Of a stretch of 64,000 nucleotides of DNA, positions 38,754-47,799 are shown in pieces. The translations under genes and the position numbers were made by a program. Source of the DNA: Aerococcus viridans (lineage in GTDB: Bacteria; Bacillota; Bacilli; Lactobacillales; Aerococcaceae); the NCBI RefSeq assembly GCF_002871935.1, contig NZ_PNHQ01000004.1, positions 50,510-114,509 of the forward strand. The letters run 5' to 3'. The notes under the pieces were generated by a model. It was not told where the DNA came from, did no database searches, and was given only the letters and a program-made list of their open reading frames with translations. Each line of letters begins with the position of its first letter. Position 1 is the first letter of the stretch.

Positions 38754-39686
38754 ATGATATTGACTGTAACCCTGAACCCTTCTATAGATATCTCATACAC
38801 AATTTCAAACCTAAAATTAGATACCACGAATAGAACTGATAAAGTAAGCAAGACAGCTGGTGGAAAAGGTATCAATGTCACTAGGGTTTTACACGATTTA
38901 AATAAAGCTGTAACTGCCACTGGATTTATTGGTGGTAATTTGGGTAAAGCAATTGTGAAGGATCTGAATGAGTCTGGTATACAAAATGATTTTTTATCAA
39001 TAAAAGGTGAAACAAGAAATTGTATAGCCATCCTGCACGATAACCAACAAACTGAAGTATTAGAATCAGGTCCTACTATAGCAGATGATGAAAAACTAGC
39101 TTTCTTAAACCACTTCAAGGCATTGGTTAGCCACGCTAATGTCATTACCATATCTGGTTCTTTACCAAATGGTTTAGAAGATGACTATTATGCAAAATTA
39201 ATTCAATTTGCGAATGATTCAAACAAGAAAATTGTTTTAGATACCTCTAAAGCAAATCTTTCAAGTGTGCTAAAATCTGTTCAGAAGCCTACTGTCATTA
39301 AACCGAATATTGAAGAACTATCAGATTTATTAGGAACTGAAGTTAGTTCTGACCCAGATAGTTTAAAATCTGTATTAACCAATGATTTATTTTCAGGAAT
39401 TGAGTGGATTGTAGTGTCCTTAGGCGGCGATGGCGCTTTTGCCAAACATAATAATCGTTTCTATAAGGTCAATATACCGACCATTCCTGTTGTAAATCCT
39501 GTTGGTTCTGGTGATGCTACAGTAGCAGGTATTGCCAGTGCCTTGGAGGATAAATTAGATGATATTCATCTACTTAAGCAAGCGATGACAACTGGTATGT
39601 TAAATGCAATGGAGAGTGTGACGGGCCATATCGCTACCGATCATTATGATGATTTATTTAATCGCGTGACTGTAACCGAATATTAA
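38754..39686 (+). CDS. lacC: Tagatose-6-phosphate kinase
   Basis: This 310-residue PfkB-family kinase starts MILTVTLNPSIDISY. It has the GGKGINVTRVLHDLN signature, IAILHDNQQTEVLESGP, VITISGSLPNGLEDDYY, and the anion-hole/catalytic-base motif NPVGSGDATVAGIASAL. It phosphorylates tagatose-6-phosphate to the 1,6-bisphosphate. The start at 38754 lies 12 bp after the lacB stop behind a weak GGTGATT site, so coupling with lacB is likely. Confidence 0.93.
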   Translation: MILTVTLNPSIDISYTISNLKLDTTNRTDKVSKTAGGKGINVTRVLHDLNKAVTATGFIGGNLGKAIVKDLNESGIQNDFLSIKGETRNCIAILHDNQQTEVLESGPTIADDEKLAFLNHFKALVSHANVITISGSLPNGLEDDYYAKLIQFANDSNKKIVLDTSKANLSSVLKSVQKPTVIKPNIEELSDLLGTEVSSDPDSLKSVLTNDLFSGIEWIVVSLGGDGAFAKHNNRFYKVNIPTIPVVNPVGSGDATVAGIASALEDKLDDIHLLKQAMTTGMLNAMESVTGHIATDHYDDLFNRVTVTEY

Positions 39687-39825
39687 TTTATTTCGTGCTC
39701 TTTTCAAGTATACTATGTATTTGAGAAGGGCTTTATTTTTTTATAGGCATGAATCATAATAATACGTGACTATTGATAATTAAAAGTAACCATTATAGCT
39801 GACAGGAAGTGAGGTGAACTCAACA

Positions 39826-40581
39826 ATGTTAAAGGAAAAGAGACATGAACTTATCCTAGATTTACTTAAACGAAACGGTACAGTATCCGTAACAGATATT
39901 GTTGACAAACTTAATGTATCAGATATGACCGTTCGGCGAGATTTAACAGAACTTGAAGAAAGTGGTGCATTAAGACGAGTTCATGGGGGAGCCATTTCTA
40001 AAGAAGAATATCCTAAAGAAGAACTATCCCATGAAGCAAAAAAAGTCATTAATATTCAAGAAAAAAACCGTATCGCAGACAAGGCTATTGAGTTAATCAA
40101 CGATGGCGATATCATTTATATGGGACCTGGTACTACCATGGAAATCGTGGCACAAAAGATGCAGCGTCAAGATTATGAAGTATATACAAATTGTCTACCC
40201 GTTTTCAATACCCTAGCTGAAAAGGATATCAATGTATACCTACTAGGCGGAAAAATCAAGAAGAATACACAAGCATTTAATGGGTATATTACTCTTGCTG
40301 TATTAGAGAATTTAAAATTTCATAAGGCATTCTTTAGTGCTAATGGCGTAACAAATAATAGCATTATGACTGCTACATTAGAAGAAGGAAAAACGCAGGA
40401 ATTAGCACTGAATAATTCAGTAGAAAAGTTTCTGTTACTAGACGCTTCTAAAGTAGGTAAAGAAGATTTCTTCACTTATTATTCTCTAAACGATGTGAAT
40501 GCGGTTGTGATTAATAACGATGAAGATCACCGGTATGAACACATCAATAAGTACGCTAATATCCTCCTAGTTTCTGAATAA
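39826..40581 (+). CDS. lacR: Lactose operon repressor, DeoR family
   Basis: This 251-residue DeoR-type regulator has an N-terminal helix-turn-helix (RHELILDLLKRNGTVSVTDIVDKLNVSDMTVRRDLTELEESGALRRVHGG, about 5-55). A sugar-phosphate sensor domain follows, with DGDIIYMGPGTTMEIVAQKM and VYLLGGKIKKNTQAFNGY. By analogy with LacR it should repress the lac operons until tagatose-6-phosphate binds. The ATG at 39826 follows GTGAGGTGA; a GTG at 39814 is a weaker alternative. It is separated from lacC by about 140 bp and has its own terminator. Confidence 0.9.
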   Translation: MLKEKRHELILDLLKRNGTVSVTDIVDKLNVSDMTVRRDLTELEESGALRRVHGGAISKEEYPKEELSHEAKKVINIQEKNRIADKAIELINDGDIIYMGPGTTMEIVAQKMQRQDYEVYTNCLPVFNTLAEKDINVYLLGGKIKKNTQAFNGYITLAVLENLKFHKAFFSANGVTNNSIMTATLEEGKTQELALNNSVEKFLLLDASKVGKEDFFTYYSLNDVNAVVINNDEDHRYEHINKYANILLVSE

Positions 40582-40622
40582 CAGTCACTTACTCACCATA
40601 AATATTCTTACTATTCAATCAT

Positions 40623-40666
40623 AAAAAGCTTCCCAAGGACTTTTAAAAGTCCTTGGGAAGCTTTTC
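40623..40666. terminator. Strong terminator between lacR and gatC
   Basis: AAAAGCTTCCCAAGGACTTT and its exact complement form a continuous palindrome of about 42 bp with A- and T-runs. It can serve both convergent genes. Confidence 0.92.
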
Positions 40667-40691
40667 GAATCATTTTATCAAAAATGAATCT

Positions 40692-42092
40692 CTATCCTTT
40701 CTTAGCGTATTCAGCATTTCGTTTCTGCATTTGTTTTGCATACCAGACAAACAGAATAAGGTATAAAGCAATTGCTAAAGCAGCATATATCATCATTTCA
40801 ATATCGCCTTGTGATGCTTGTCCCACAAAATAAGCCACAAATTTCTCAATTGGTCCTTCTAACGTAGTATGTGAAATCAATGAGTTTGAAGCTACATCTG
40901 CTGGGAATGCACCTACCTGTTTTGCTGTTTCAGTAACAAATGGTGCGATTAATGTGCCTGAATATAAGAATGTGGGTAGCAATACTGTACCAATCACAAT
41001 CATTCGAATAATTTTACCGCGAGTAACTACCAATAATGCTGGCGTTAAGCCCATTGCAATAATCCCACCAAGTGGAAGAAGCCCATTATTAGGTAAGATT
41101 AATGCTTCAATCAGCATAATAGGTGCTAATACATTAGCCACCGCCCAAATTTCCGCACGACCAGCGATAAATGGCCAATCTAAACCTATATTAAAAGTTC
41201 TATCTGAGAATTTCTTACTTGTGAAATCAGTTACGCCCTGTGATAGTGGCTCAACAGAAGCAATAAACCATTGACCAATAACAGAGAATAACTCCAAACA
41301 AACAGCTGCCGTAAAGCCTAGTGTCAACATTTCTTGAATAGAAATACCTGCTAACAGACCTACGAAAATTCCTAGATAAATTCCAATTGCAAATTTAGAT
41401 CCCCAAAAACCAATCTTACTATTCAATTTAGCTGCATCAAAATCGTACTTATCTAACCATGAAAATAGTTTGTCATAAATTTTATCTAATAACATAATGA
41501 TTGGATTCATCATATAATTCATATGAGTGGTAGTCATTGGGTTTTCATCTGGTGCATTCAATAAATCGTTGAAAGTTGGTTTCATTAAATCTGAGTTGAT
41601 AATTTTTAATACCCCAATAAATACAACCAACAATGTAGTTACGAGTAAGTTAGCCCCCATGTACATCGCAAACAAACCTACTATAGATAAATGCCAAATA
41701 TCAAATATATCTACATCTAACGTGTTTGTTTTATTTAGTGCAAGCATAATACCATTAACAATTAGGAGAATCAGCATAAAATATAGTGTATACGGTGAAC
41801 CCCATGTAATGGTTGCGAGTGGTGCCCACCCAACATCAGTTACATTTAAATTTAGCCCTGTATTTGCTACAAATTCTCCTAGTGCATTAGAGAAAGCACC
41901 GGTTAAAATATTCATAATTGCACCAACACCAGTTAATGCAATCCCTAATTTAATCCCACCTTCAAGTGCTTTAGTAAATTTCACACGAAACAGTAAAGCA
42001 ATGACTGTTAATATAATCGTCATTAATGGAGCAGCCCCTAAGTTTATTAAGGGTTGGAGTACTGTATTCGCCAAATCAATTATATAGCTCAT
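40692..42092 (-). CDS. gatC: PTS galactitol-type EIIC component
   Basis: This 466-residue membrane permease of the galactitol PTS family starts MSYIIDLANTVLQPLINLGAAPLMTIILTVIALLF. It contains FTKALEGGIKLGIALTGVGAIMNILTG, DVGWAPLATITWGSPYTLYF and IAGRAEIWAVANVLAPIMLIEALILP. In E. coli GatC imports galactitol. In several lactic acid bacteria Gat-type systems import galactose as galactose-6-phosphate for the tagatose pathway. No galactitol-1-phosphate dehydrogenase gene is present here and lacABCD is adjacent, so galactose import is the better guess. Confidence 0.9.
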   Translation of the reverse strand: MSYIIDLANTVLQPLINLGAAPLMTIILTVIALLFRVKFTKALEGGIKLGIALTGVGAIMNILTGAFSNALGEFVANTGLNLNVTDVGWAPLATITWGSPYTLYFMLILLIVNGIMLALNKTNTLDVDIFDIWHLSIVGLFAMYMGANLLVTTLLVVFIGVLKIINSDLMKPTFNDLLNAPDENPMTTTHMNYMMNPIIMLLDKIYDKLFSWLDKYDFDAAKLNSKIGFWGSKFAIGIYLGIFVGLLAGISIQEMLTLGFTAAVCLELFSVIGQWFIASVEPLSQGVTDFTSKKFSDRTFNIGLDWPFIAGRAEIWAVANVLAPIMLIEALILPNNGLLPLGGIIAMGLTPALLVVTRGKIIRMIVIGTVLLPTFLYSGTLIAPFVTETAKQVGAFPADVASNSLISHTTLEGPIEKFVAYFVGQASQGDIEMMIYAALAIALYLILFVWYAKQMQKRNAEYAKKG

Positions 42093-42119
42093 CTTCTACC
42101 TCCAAGTGCTTTTAAAGTC

Positions 42120-42410
42120 TTATTTAATAATTGCTTCTATTTCATCGAAAACTGGTTTTGCCATAGCTGGAATACGATATAAAATAGGACCTGCATTGAC
42201 GACTGGAATATTGATATCAAAAGAGAAATCCGTTTCAGCAATTTCTGCGAAAATATCATACTTACTTAACAGATCCTCCGTAATATCCTTAATCATCACT
42301 GCATCACAAGTTACGTTATATCCTCTATTTTTCATTTCCTCTTCAATAGCGTGTTTGATTTGGTGGCTAGAATTAACTCCTGCACCACATGCTGCTAAAA
42401 TCTTAGTCAT
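42120..42410 (-). CDS. gatB: PTS galactitol-type EIIB component
   Basis: This 96-residue EIIB has the P-loop-like phosphocysteine motif at the extreme N-terminus (MTKILAACGAGVNSSHQIK, Cys 8). It would carry phosphate from GatA to the sugar in GatC. It lies 22 bp after gatA and 27 bp before gatC. AGGAGG precedes the ATG. Confidence 0.92.
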   Translation of the reverse strand: MTKILAACGAGVNSSHQIKHAIEEEMKNRGYNVTCDAVMIKDITEDLLSKYDIFAEIAETDFSFDINIPVVNAGPILYRIPAMAKPVFDEIEAIIK

Positions 42411-42432
42411 ACTATTACCTCCTAATTTTTAT

Positions 42433-42918
42433 CTATAGTTTATTTTTAATGACATCGTATAAGTTTGAAGGCGTTGAAGCTTGGAATAAAGCTTCTGCTT
42501 CTTCAATATCTAGAGAATTAATGAAATCCATTATTTTAGCTAGTATCTGCGATTGCTCCTCAGGACTATTATTCAAAATAATAAATAAATTAGATACCTC
42601 TAAAGGTTCCTTAGGTCGAATCATATTATGAAATACAATTTTATTAGTTAAACCTACAGGAATTACCTTAGTAGTGTTCACGTATTCTCCTTCGGTGTGA
42701 GGGACTGCAATATTATCGTAACTCGGATTAATTACGGACAAATCTAAGCCAGTGGGATAATTCTCTTCTCGTTCAAGAATATTCTCTACAAATTTTTCTT
42801 TCACAAGTCCTTTCTCTAATAATTTCAAACCAATTTCTTTTAAAACTTCTTCGCTAGTTGTGGCTTCTGAAATAAAAGTATCCTCTATGGAAACTAACGA
42901 TTCTTTAACTTCTGACAA
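42433..42918 (-). CDS. gatA: PTS EIIA component (galactitol/fructose type)
   Basis: This 161-residue EIIA of the fructose/mannitol/galactitol type has the phospho-His in NIAVPHTEGEYVNTTKV (His 74). A C-terminal helix of the expected pattern (SQILAKIMDFINSLDIEEAEALFQ) follows. It is the first gene of gatABC. A cre-like site lies about 40 bp upstream of the ATG and AGGAGG precedes it. Confidence 0.9.
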   Translation of the reverse strand: MSEVKESLVSIEDTFISEATTSEEVLKEIGLKLLEKGLVKEKFVENILEREENYPTGLDLSVINPSYDNIAVPHTEGEYVNTTKVIPVGLTNKIVFHNMIRPKEPLEVSNLFIILNNSPEEQSQILAKIMDFINSLDIEEAEALFQASTPSNLYDVIKNKL

Positions 42919-42956
42919 TATAAATCCTCCTCTTCTTATATACTTTACATCTGTAA

Positions 42957-42970
42957 TTATAGCGCTTACA
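42957..42970 (-). promoter_or_regulatory. cre-like CcpA site upstream of gatA
   Basis: The minus strand reads TGTAAGCGCTATAA, which matches the TGnAAnCGnTnnCA-type consensus except at the final C. Its position close to the gatA start suits carbon catabolite repression. Confidence 0.6.
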
Positions 42971-43048
42971 TTTCATTTATCAACATTAATTAACATTTTT
43001 AAACAAATATAAACACTAGATCTATTAATACTCTTAATTTAAATAATA

Positions 43049-43095
43049 AAAAAATCTCCAGGAATCTACCTTTAACGTAATTCTTGGAGATTTAT
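43049..43095. terminator. Intrinsic terminator upstream of the gat operon
   Basis: AAATCTCCA/TGGAGATTT with inner GAAT/ATTC pairs around a 14-nt loop, with A- and T-runs. It lies 20 bp after the stop of the leftward membrane protein gene's neighbour region and can end transcription from either side. Confidence 0.75.
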
Positions 43096-43113
43096 TTCAC
43101 TATATTTTTAATT

Positions 43114-43671
43114 TTACACGCTCACGGCTTGTTTGCTGTTGGCGTATATAAAAGCAATGACTGTTGATACAACATAAAAAGTAATTAAGCTCATGAACAC
43201 TATATTTTGATGTAAGAAATCAAATGACAGCATATGGATAAGGGTTGCAGTAGTGCTTACAATAAGAATCCCTTTTGTCCATTTATTAAAAGTCAATTGA
43301 CTAGCTTGAGTCATTTTTCCGGTAGTTTTCAAACGGATAAAACTAGCTATTGCATAAGCAATAAAACCAATTACAGCGACAAATCCTGTAATAGCGACCA
43401 CTGATCCTGATAACAGATTATCGAAACCTGTGAATGCTATTGCAACGTGACTAATCATCGCTAAAATCCCACCTATGATTGTAGTGGATGCAGCTTGTAT
43501 ATGAGATCCTTGGTCATTGTTCAAAATAATTTGCAGGGTACTCGCTAACATTAAAGCAAATACCATTAACCCCATGACCAGTCCCATTGAAATGCTTGCT
43601 TTTCCAATTAAACTAGCAAGCAGTGTCAGAAAAATAACCATTCCTAATATCGGATAAAATCTTTTTTTCAT
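43114..43671 (-). CDS. Hypothetical membrane protein, 185 residues
   Basis: I do not recognise a family. Five hydrophobic segments are visible (about residues 5-22, 28-48, 65-85, 90-112, 135-175 with one break), separated by short polar loops such as LNNDQGSHIQAAS and RLKTTGKMTQASQLTFNKWTKG. The N-terminus MKKRFYPILGMVIF is a non-cleaved anchor. AGGAGG lies before the ATG. It is 44 bp downstream of the catalase gene in the same direction and may be co-transcribed with it, but there is no functional link in the sequence. Confidence 0.75.
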   Translation of the reverse strand: MKKRFYPILGMVIFLTLLASLIGKASISMGLVMGLMVFALMLASTLQIILNNDQGSHIQAASTTIIGGILAMISHVAIAFTGFDNLLSGSVVAITGFVAVIGFIAYAIASFIRLKTTGKMTQASQLTFNKWTKGILIVSTTATLIHMLSFDFLHQNIVFMSLITFYVVSTVIAFIYANSKQAVSV

Positions 43672-43715
43672 TTTTGTCCTCCTAAAATAAATGACTAACT
43701 CAAAGGTGCTTCTGA

Positions 43716-45425
43716 TTATAAGACAAATGGATCGTCCATAATACCTGTTAAGCTTGTTGGATCTTGAACGTTGGTATCACGGCCTTTTTCTGGTAAATCC
43801 TTTGCTGATACTGGTTGTGCAGGTTCAGTTGGCACATTAAGATCTTCAGCACCGCGGGCATTGGCTTCACGGTTGGCTTGGTCTGAATCCCTTGGTGTTG
43901 GTGTTAAATCAACAGTATTGATATCAATACCTAAGGCTTCTGCTACACCTTCCCCGTATTTAGGATCTGCTTGGTAGCAATTATTAATATGACGGTGCTT
44001 AATTTGTAGCGTAGCATCGCCCATTGCACGTGCGGTATTTTCAAATAAAACTAATTGTTGTTCTGGTGTCATCCGGTTAAATAAAATACCTGGTTGCGTG
44101 TAATAGTCATTATCGTCTCCACGGAAATCGTAATAATCAACATCTCCCGCATCCATTGGTGGTTCTGCCATATCTTTATGGTCTTTCCAGTTGCCATATG
44201 AATTGGGTTCCACATGGATTTGTCCTCCGCCATTACCATCCATACGTCCTTGACCATCACGACTATAAGGATGGAAATCTTTTACGCCACGCGGATAGTT
44301 CACGGGGATTTGATGATAATTAACACCAATTCTGTAACGTTGTGCATCCGGATATGAGAATAAACGTGCTTGTAGCATTCTATCTGGTGAAACACCGATA
44401 CCTGGAACTAAAGCGGCAGGGTTAAATGAAGCTTGTTCAACGTCTTGGAAATAGTTTTCAGGATTTTTATTTAATTCCATTTCTCCTACTTCAACAAACG
44501 GGAAGTCTTCTTTTGGCCAAACCTTTGTTAAGTCAAACGGATTAAAATCTACTTGTTTAGCTTCTTCTTCAGTCATAATTTGGAAATATAATGTCCATTT
44601 AGGATATTGTCCAAATTCAATCGCATCAAATAAGTCGCGTTGGTGTGATTCTCTATCTTCTGCAATCACTTGAGCTGCCTCTTGATCAGTCAGATTTTGA
44701 ATCCCTTGTTGAGAACGGAAGAAGAATTTCACCCATACACGTTCGTTATTGGCATTAATTAAGCTGTAGGTATGAGAAGAAAAACCGTGCATAAAGCGAT
44801 AAGATGATGGAATACCACGGTCACTCATTGTAATGGTCACTTGGTGCAATGACTCTGGTAGTGATGTCCAGAAGTCCCAGTTGGTATTGGCACTACGCAT
44901 ATTGGTTTTGGGGTCACGTTTAATTGCACGGTTTAAATCAATAAAGTGTTTAGGATCACGCAAGAAAAATACTGGTGTATTATTTCCAACCATATCCCAG
45001 TTACCCTCTTCAGTGTAGAATTTTAGGGCAAAACCACGGATATCACGTTCGGCATCCGCACCTCCACGTTCAGCAGCGACCTCAGAAAATCGCGCAAACA
45101 TTTCTGTCTGTTTACCTACGTCAGAAAAAATCTTTGCTTTAGTATATTTAGTCACATCATTGGTCACTGTAAATGTACCAAATGCACCAGAACCTTTTGC
45201 ATGCATACGTCTTTCTGGTATGACTTCACGAGAAAAATTCGCTAGTTTTTCTTGTAGCCAAGTATCTTGTAATACACTTGGTCCTCGTCGACCTGCTGTC
45301 ATCGTATCATCATTATTGATCACCGGTGCCCCTTCATCAGTATGGAGTGCTGGATTATCCGGTACAACTTGGTTACGACTTTCACTATTTTTAACTAGTC
45401 CATTTTTATCCATTGGATTTTTCAA
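43716..45425 (-). CDS. katA: Heme catalase
   Basis: This monofunctional catalase of about 569 residues has the distal His in [20 protein letters not shown], the conserved Asn region [16 protein letters not shown], and the proximal heme-ligand Tyr in [23 protein letters not shown]. It dismutates hydrogen peroxide. The start is TTG at 45425, 8 nt after a perfect AGGAGG; an ATG follows four codons later. The C-terminus runs beyond the usual end of small-subunit catalases ([24 protein letters not shown]...). Lactic bacteria usually need external heme for this enzyme. It fits the oxidant-handling theme of nox and yaaA nearby. Confidence 0.93.
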   Translation of the reverse strand: MKNPMDKNGLVKNSESRNQVVPDNPALHTDEGAPVINNDDTMTAGRRGPSVLQDTWLQEKLANFSREVIPERRMHAKGSGAFGTFTVTNDVTKYTKAKIFSDVGKQTEMFARFSEVAAERGGADAERDIRGFALKFYTEEGNWDMVGNNTPVFFLRDPKHFIDLNRAIKRDPKTNMRSANTNWDFWTSLPESLHQVTITMSDRGIPSSYRFMHGFSSHTYSLINANNERVWVKFFFRSQQGIQNLTDQEAAQVIAEDRESHQRDLFDAIEFGQYPKWTLYFQIMTEEEAKQVDFNPFDLTKVWPKEDFPFVEVGEMELNKNPENYFQDVEQASFNPAALVPGIGVSPDRMLQARLFSYPDAQRYRIGVNYHQIPVNYPRGVKDFHPYSRDGQGRMDGNGGGQIHVEPNSYGNWKDHKDMAEPPMDAGDVDYYDFRGDDNDYYTQPGILFNRMTPEQQLVLFENTARAMGDATLQIKHRHINNCYQADPKYGEGVAEALGIDINTVDLTPTPRDSDQANREANARGAEDLNVPTEPAQPVSAKDLPEKGRDTNVQDPTSLTGIMDDPFVL

Positions 45426-45646
45426 ATCTAAAACCTCCTATTTATATTACTTAAAGGGTAACACCTACTAAAATGACACTCAAAAATGTTGCTTATATAA
45501 TAAATAATAAAAACATTTTATATTCTAAAATTTCTCCTATAGCCAGTACTTCCCCTTAATGCCGGTGGTGTTAAGAAATTTATAAAAAACAATCTTGTAT
45601 CAAAAAAGCGTTCATATGAACGCTTTTTTGATCTTATTTATTTTCT
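45426..45646. other. Catalase upstream region
   Basis: The first 180 bases hold the AGGAGG ribosome site and AT-rich sequence with no gene. A long palindromic terminator at 45599-45632 ends the region. Confidence 0.55.
45599..45632. terminator. Perfect palindromic terminator
   Basis: ATCAAAAAAGCGTTCAT and its complement form an uninterrupted 34-bp palindrome, A-rich on one flank of the core and T-rich on the other. Confidence 0.88.
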
Positions 45647-45790
45647 TCACATATCATAACGGCCTGTATGTAAGTGTTGGATGGTTTCGCCACCTGGTAG
45701 TGGTGGTAAACCTAGTGAATCTTCTCTAGTGAAGGCTTCCTTCAATCCTTCTGTCCAAGAGACATATGCAATATTTTTTATGTGTTTCAC
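45647..45790 (-). pseudogene. Small open frame, probable C-terminal gene remnant
   Basis: A 47-codon leftward frame reads KNIAYVSWTEGLKEAFTREDS, then GLPPLPGGETIQHLHTGRYDM and a stop, followed at once by the terminator. The composition is protein-like, but no ribosome site or family assignment was found. A remnant of a longer gene is more likely than a small protein. Confidence 0.4.
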
Positions 45791-45820
45791 ACATTTTTTC
45801 ACAAAACACTTAATATTTTT

Positions 45821-46543
45821 TTATTTTATAAAGACGATTTTTCTGCTATTTGAACGTTCTGAATCAAATTGATAACCATCTTTACAAAACGCTTTAATAG
45901 CTGACAGCTCTTTAATTTGATTTTCTGCTAAGAATTGCAGCATTTTCCCTCGTCCCTTTTTCGAAATGGTTGCATGTTTTTTTAAACCATTTGTTTTTAT
46001 TTCATCATATTCATAAAATTCAAAGTCAATCCAAGTGTAGCGGTCTTTATCTAACATTCCTGAAAATTCTTGACTCGCTAGATTTAAAATGACCTCCCCT
46101 TCTTCAAAAAAAAGATTAAAATCATTGTCCCACAATTGACGCAAGTTTTGACCTTCAACTTTTAATGCAGTATTGAAATCAAGCCTATAAGGTCGTATAG
46201 GTTCAAAAGCTTTCAAGGGCCCATATAAAGCAGATAAAATACGCAAGTGTTGGTCTAAATATGCCCCAATAGCGCCGTCACCTGTATCCACATCAATTTG
46301 GCGAAAGGCTAGTCCATTGTATAGAGATAAGGCTGGGTATGCATCTCCCACGTTTAAATGTTGGATATAGTCTTTTACTTGTGACACTTGTTGATCGGAA
46401 ATTTTGTAAATTGCTTTTATTTCCTCATCTGACAGCGTCTGTAAGGTTTGGATAATAGTATTAGTAGTGTTTAAATACTTAGGTTGATTTGCAGATACTT
46501 GATCTAGCTTCATTTCTTTGGCTGGAGAAAAAATAATTTTCAT
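45821..46543 (-). CDS. yaaA: Peroxide stress protein YaaA (DUF328/UPF0246)
   Basis: This 240-residue protein of the YaaA family starts MKIIFSPAKEMK. It has ALSLYNGLAFRQIDVDTGD, LRILSALYGPLKAFEPIRPYRLDF, VILNLASQEFSGMLD and the C-terminal KHATISKKGRGKMLQFLAENQI block. E. coli YaaA lowers free iron and limits Fenton damage under peroxide stress. The nearby catalase gene is a plausible functional neighbour. It is monocistronic and divergent from the SDR gene. Confidence 0.92.
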   Translation of the reverse strand: MKIIFSPAKEMKLDQVSANQPKYLNTTNTIIQTLQTLSDEEIKAIYKISDQQVSQVKDYIQHLNVGDAYPALSLYNGLAFRQIDVDTGDGAIGAYLDQHLRILSALYGPLKAFEPIRPYRLDFNTALKVEGQNLRQLWDNDFNLFFEEGEVILNLASQEFSGMLDKDRYTWIDFEFYEYDEIKTNGLKKHATISKKGRGKMLQFLAENQIKELSAIKAFCKDGYQFDSERSNSRKIVFIK

Positions 46544-46696
46544 AGTTCACGCGTCCTTACTTTTCAATCTATGTCATTAGTTTAGCTTATTCTTTAAAAT
46601 ATAGCCAAGACACAACCATGTATTTTATTTGCAAGCGCTATCTAAATCTCCTATGCTAGAAGTAATCAACATTTAAAATCAGAAAGGATGTTTTTA

Positions 46697-47449
46697 ATGG
46701 GAAAATTAGATGGTAAAGTCGCATTAATTTTTGGTGGTACATCAGGTATTGGCGAGGCAACTGCTACTTTGTACGCTAAAGAAGGCGCACAAGTTGCTAT
46801 CGTTGGTCGTAACGAAGACAAGGCAAATAAGATTTTAGATACAATTGCTGAATTTGGGCCAACAGGTCTTTTTGTAAAAGCTGACTTAAATGAAAGCCAA
46901 TCCATTAAAGATGCTGTTCAAACCACTTTAGATCACTATGGTAAAATCGATATCCTTTATAATGGTGCAGGTATTTTGGATAATTACGATCCAATTCAAG
47001 ACACGGATGAAGCGCTTTTCGATGACGTCATCCGCTTAAATTTAAAAGCACCTTGGTTAGCTACAAAAACTGTCGTACCACATATGATTGAACGTGGTTC
47101 AGGTGTGATCATCAATATTGCTTCGCAAGCTACCGGTATGGTTGGTGTTGGCGGAACACCTTATATGTCAAGTAAATATGGTTTAGTCGGAATGACGCGC
47201 CAATTAGCGCATGAACTAGGACCTAAAGGCATTAAGGTAAATACGCTATCACCTGGTTTTATTGATACCCCAATGACCGAAACTGTAACAGACAAACGTC
47301 TAGAAAAATCACCACTAGGACGACCAGGCCAACCAGATGAAATCGCAAAAACAGCCCTCTTCCTTGCCTCAGATGACTCTGACTATATCCAGGGCATTAA
47401 CCTAATCCAAGACGGCGGTTGGACACTAGGCGGATACCCAGTAGAATAG
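46697..47449 (+). CDS. SDR family oxidoreductase (3-oxoacyl reductase-like)
   Basis: This 250-residue classical short-chain dehydrogenase has the NAD(P)-binding motif FGGTSGIGEATATLYA (about 11-26), NGAGILDNYD, the catalytic Ser region IINIASQATGMVGVGG and YMSSKYGLVGMTRQLAHEL (Tyr and Lys of YxxxK), and the C-terminal SDDSDYIQGINLIQDGGWTLGGY. The substrate is unknown. The start at 46697 is chosen because AGAAAGGA lies 8 nt upstream; an in-frame ATG at 46688 overlaps that site. The tandem structured array begins 1 nt after its stop codon, so the array could be its 3' transcript. Confidence 0.88.
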   Translation: MGKLDGKVALIFGGTSGIGEATATLYAKEGAQVAIVGRNEDKANKILDTIAEFGPTGLFVKADLNESQSIKDAVQTTLDHYGKIDILYNGAGILDNYDPIQDTDEALFDDVIRLNLKAPWLATKTVVPHMIERGSGVIINIASQATGMVGVGGTPYMSSKYGLVGMTRQLAHELGPKGIKVNTLSPGFIDTPMTETVTDKRLEKSPLGRPGQPDEIAKTALFLASDDSDYIQGINLIQDGGWTLGGYPVE

Positions 47450-47452
47450 AAA

Positions 47453-47567
47453 GGGTGTGACACAAACCGATTAGAAATGGACCGTTGGAAGATGAAGGCA
47501 GTAGATGATACAGTCAGCTACAACTTCATCTGAAACGCAGTCATTTCTGGTTTGTGGAACCCGACTA
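47453..47567 (+). ncRNA. Structured module 1 of the tandem array
   Basis: Predicted pairings are CACAAACC/GGTTTGTG, AGAAATG/CATTTCT, GATGAAG/CTTCATC and GTAG/CTAC. An internal loop carries GTTGGAAG on one side and CTGAA on the other. Copies start at 47803 and 48153; the last one has a changed 3' arm. Confidence 0.6.
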
Positions 47568-47568
47568 A

Positions 47569-47684
47569 AGGATGTGAGGCAGGGCGTTCAGACAGGAGAC
47601 GATGGAAGAAATAGATGTAGTGATGGCACATCACGCAATCTATTTCTGAAGCGGACACCTGCCTGCCCTGACGAGCTCAACTAC
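47569..47684 (+). ncRNA. Structured module 2 of the tandem array
   Basis: Predicted pairings are GGCAGG/CCTGCC, CAGG/CCTG, AAATAGAT/ATCTATTT and GTGATG/CATCAC. The internal loop has GATGGAAG and CTGAAGCGG. The arms differ completely from module 1, but the loop motifs and order are the same. A second copy begins at 47919. Confidence 0.6.
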
Positions 47685-47685
47685 A

Positions 47686-47799
47686 GGATGTGACAAATGT
47701 CGTTTAGACTCGTAACAATGGAAGCATTAGCCGGAGTGATTAAAAATCACGTAGCCTAATCCTGAAGTGGCACGAGTCTGATATTTGGAGCTCAACTAA
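47686..47799 (+). ncRNA. Structured module 3 of the tandem array
   Basis: Predicted pairings are CAAAT/ATTTG, AGACTCGT/ACGAGTCT, ATTAG/CTAAT and GTGATT/AATCAC. The internal loop has AATGGAAG and CTGAAGTGG. A second copy begins at 48036. Confidence 0.6.

Noticed and set aside
42106..42438. Long rightward open frames antisense to gatB, gatC and other genes
   Set aside because: They mirror coding strands of well-supported genes and lack ribosome sites and recognisable families.
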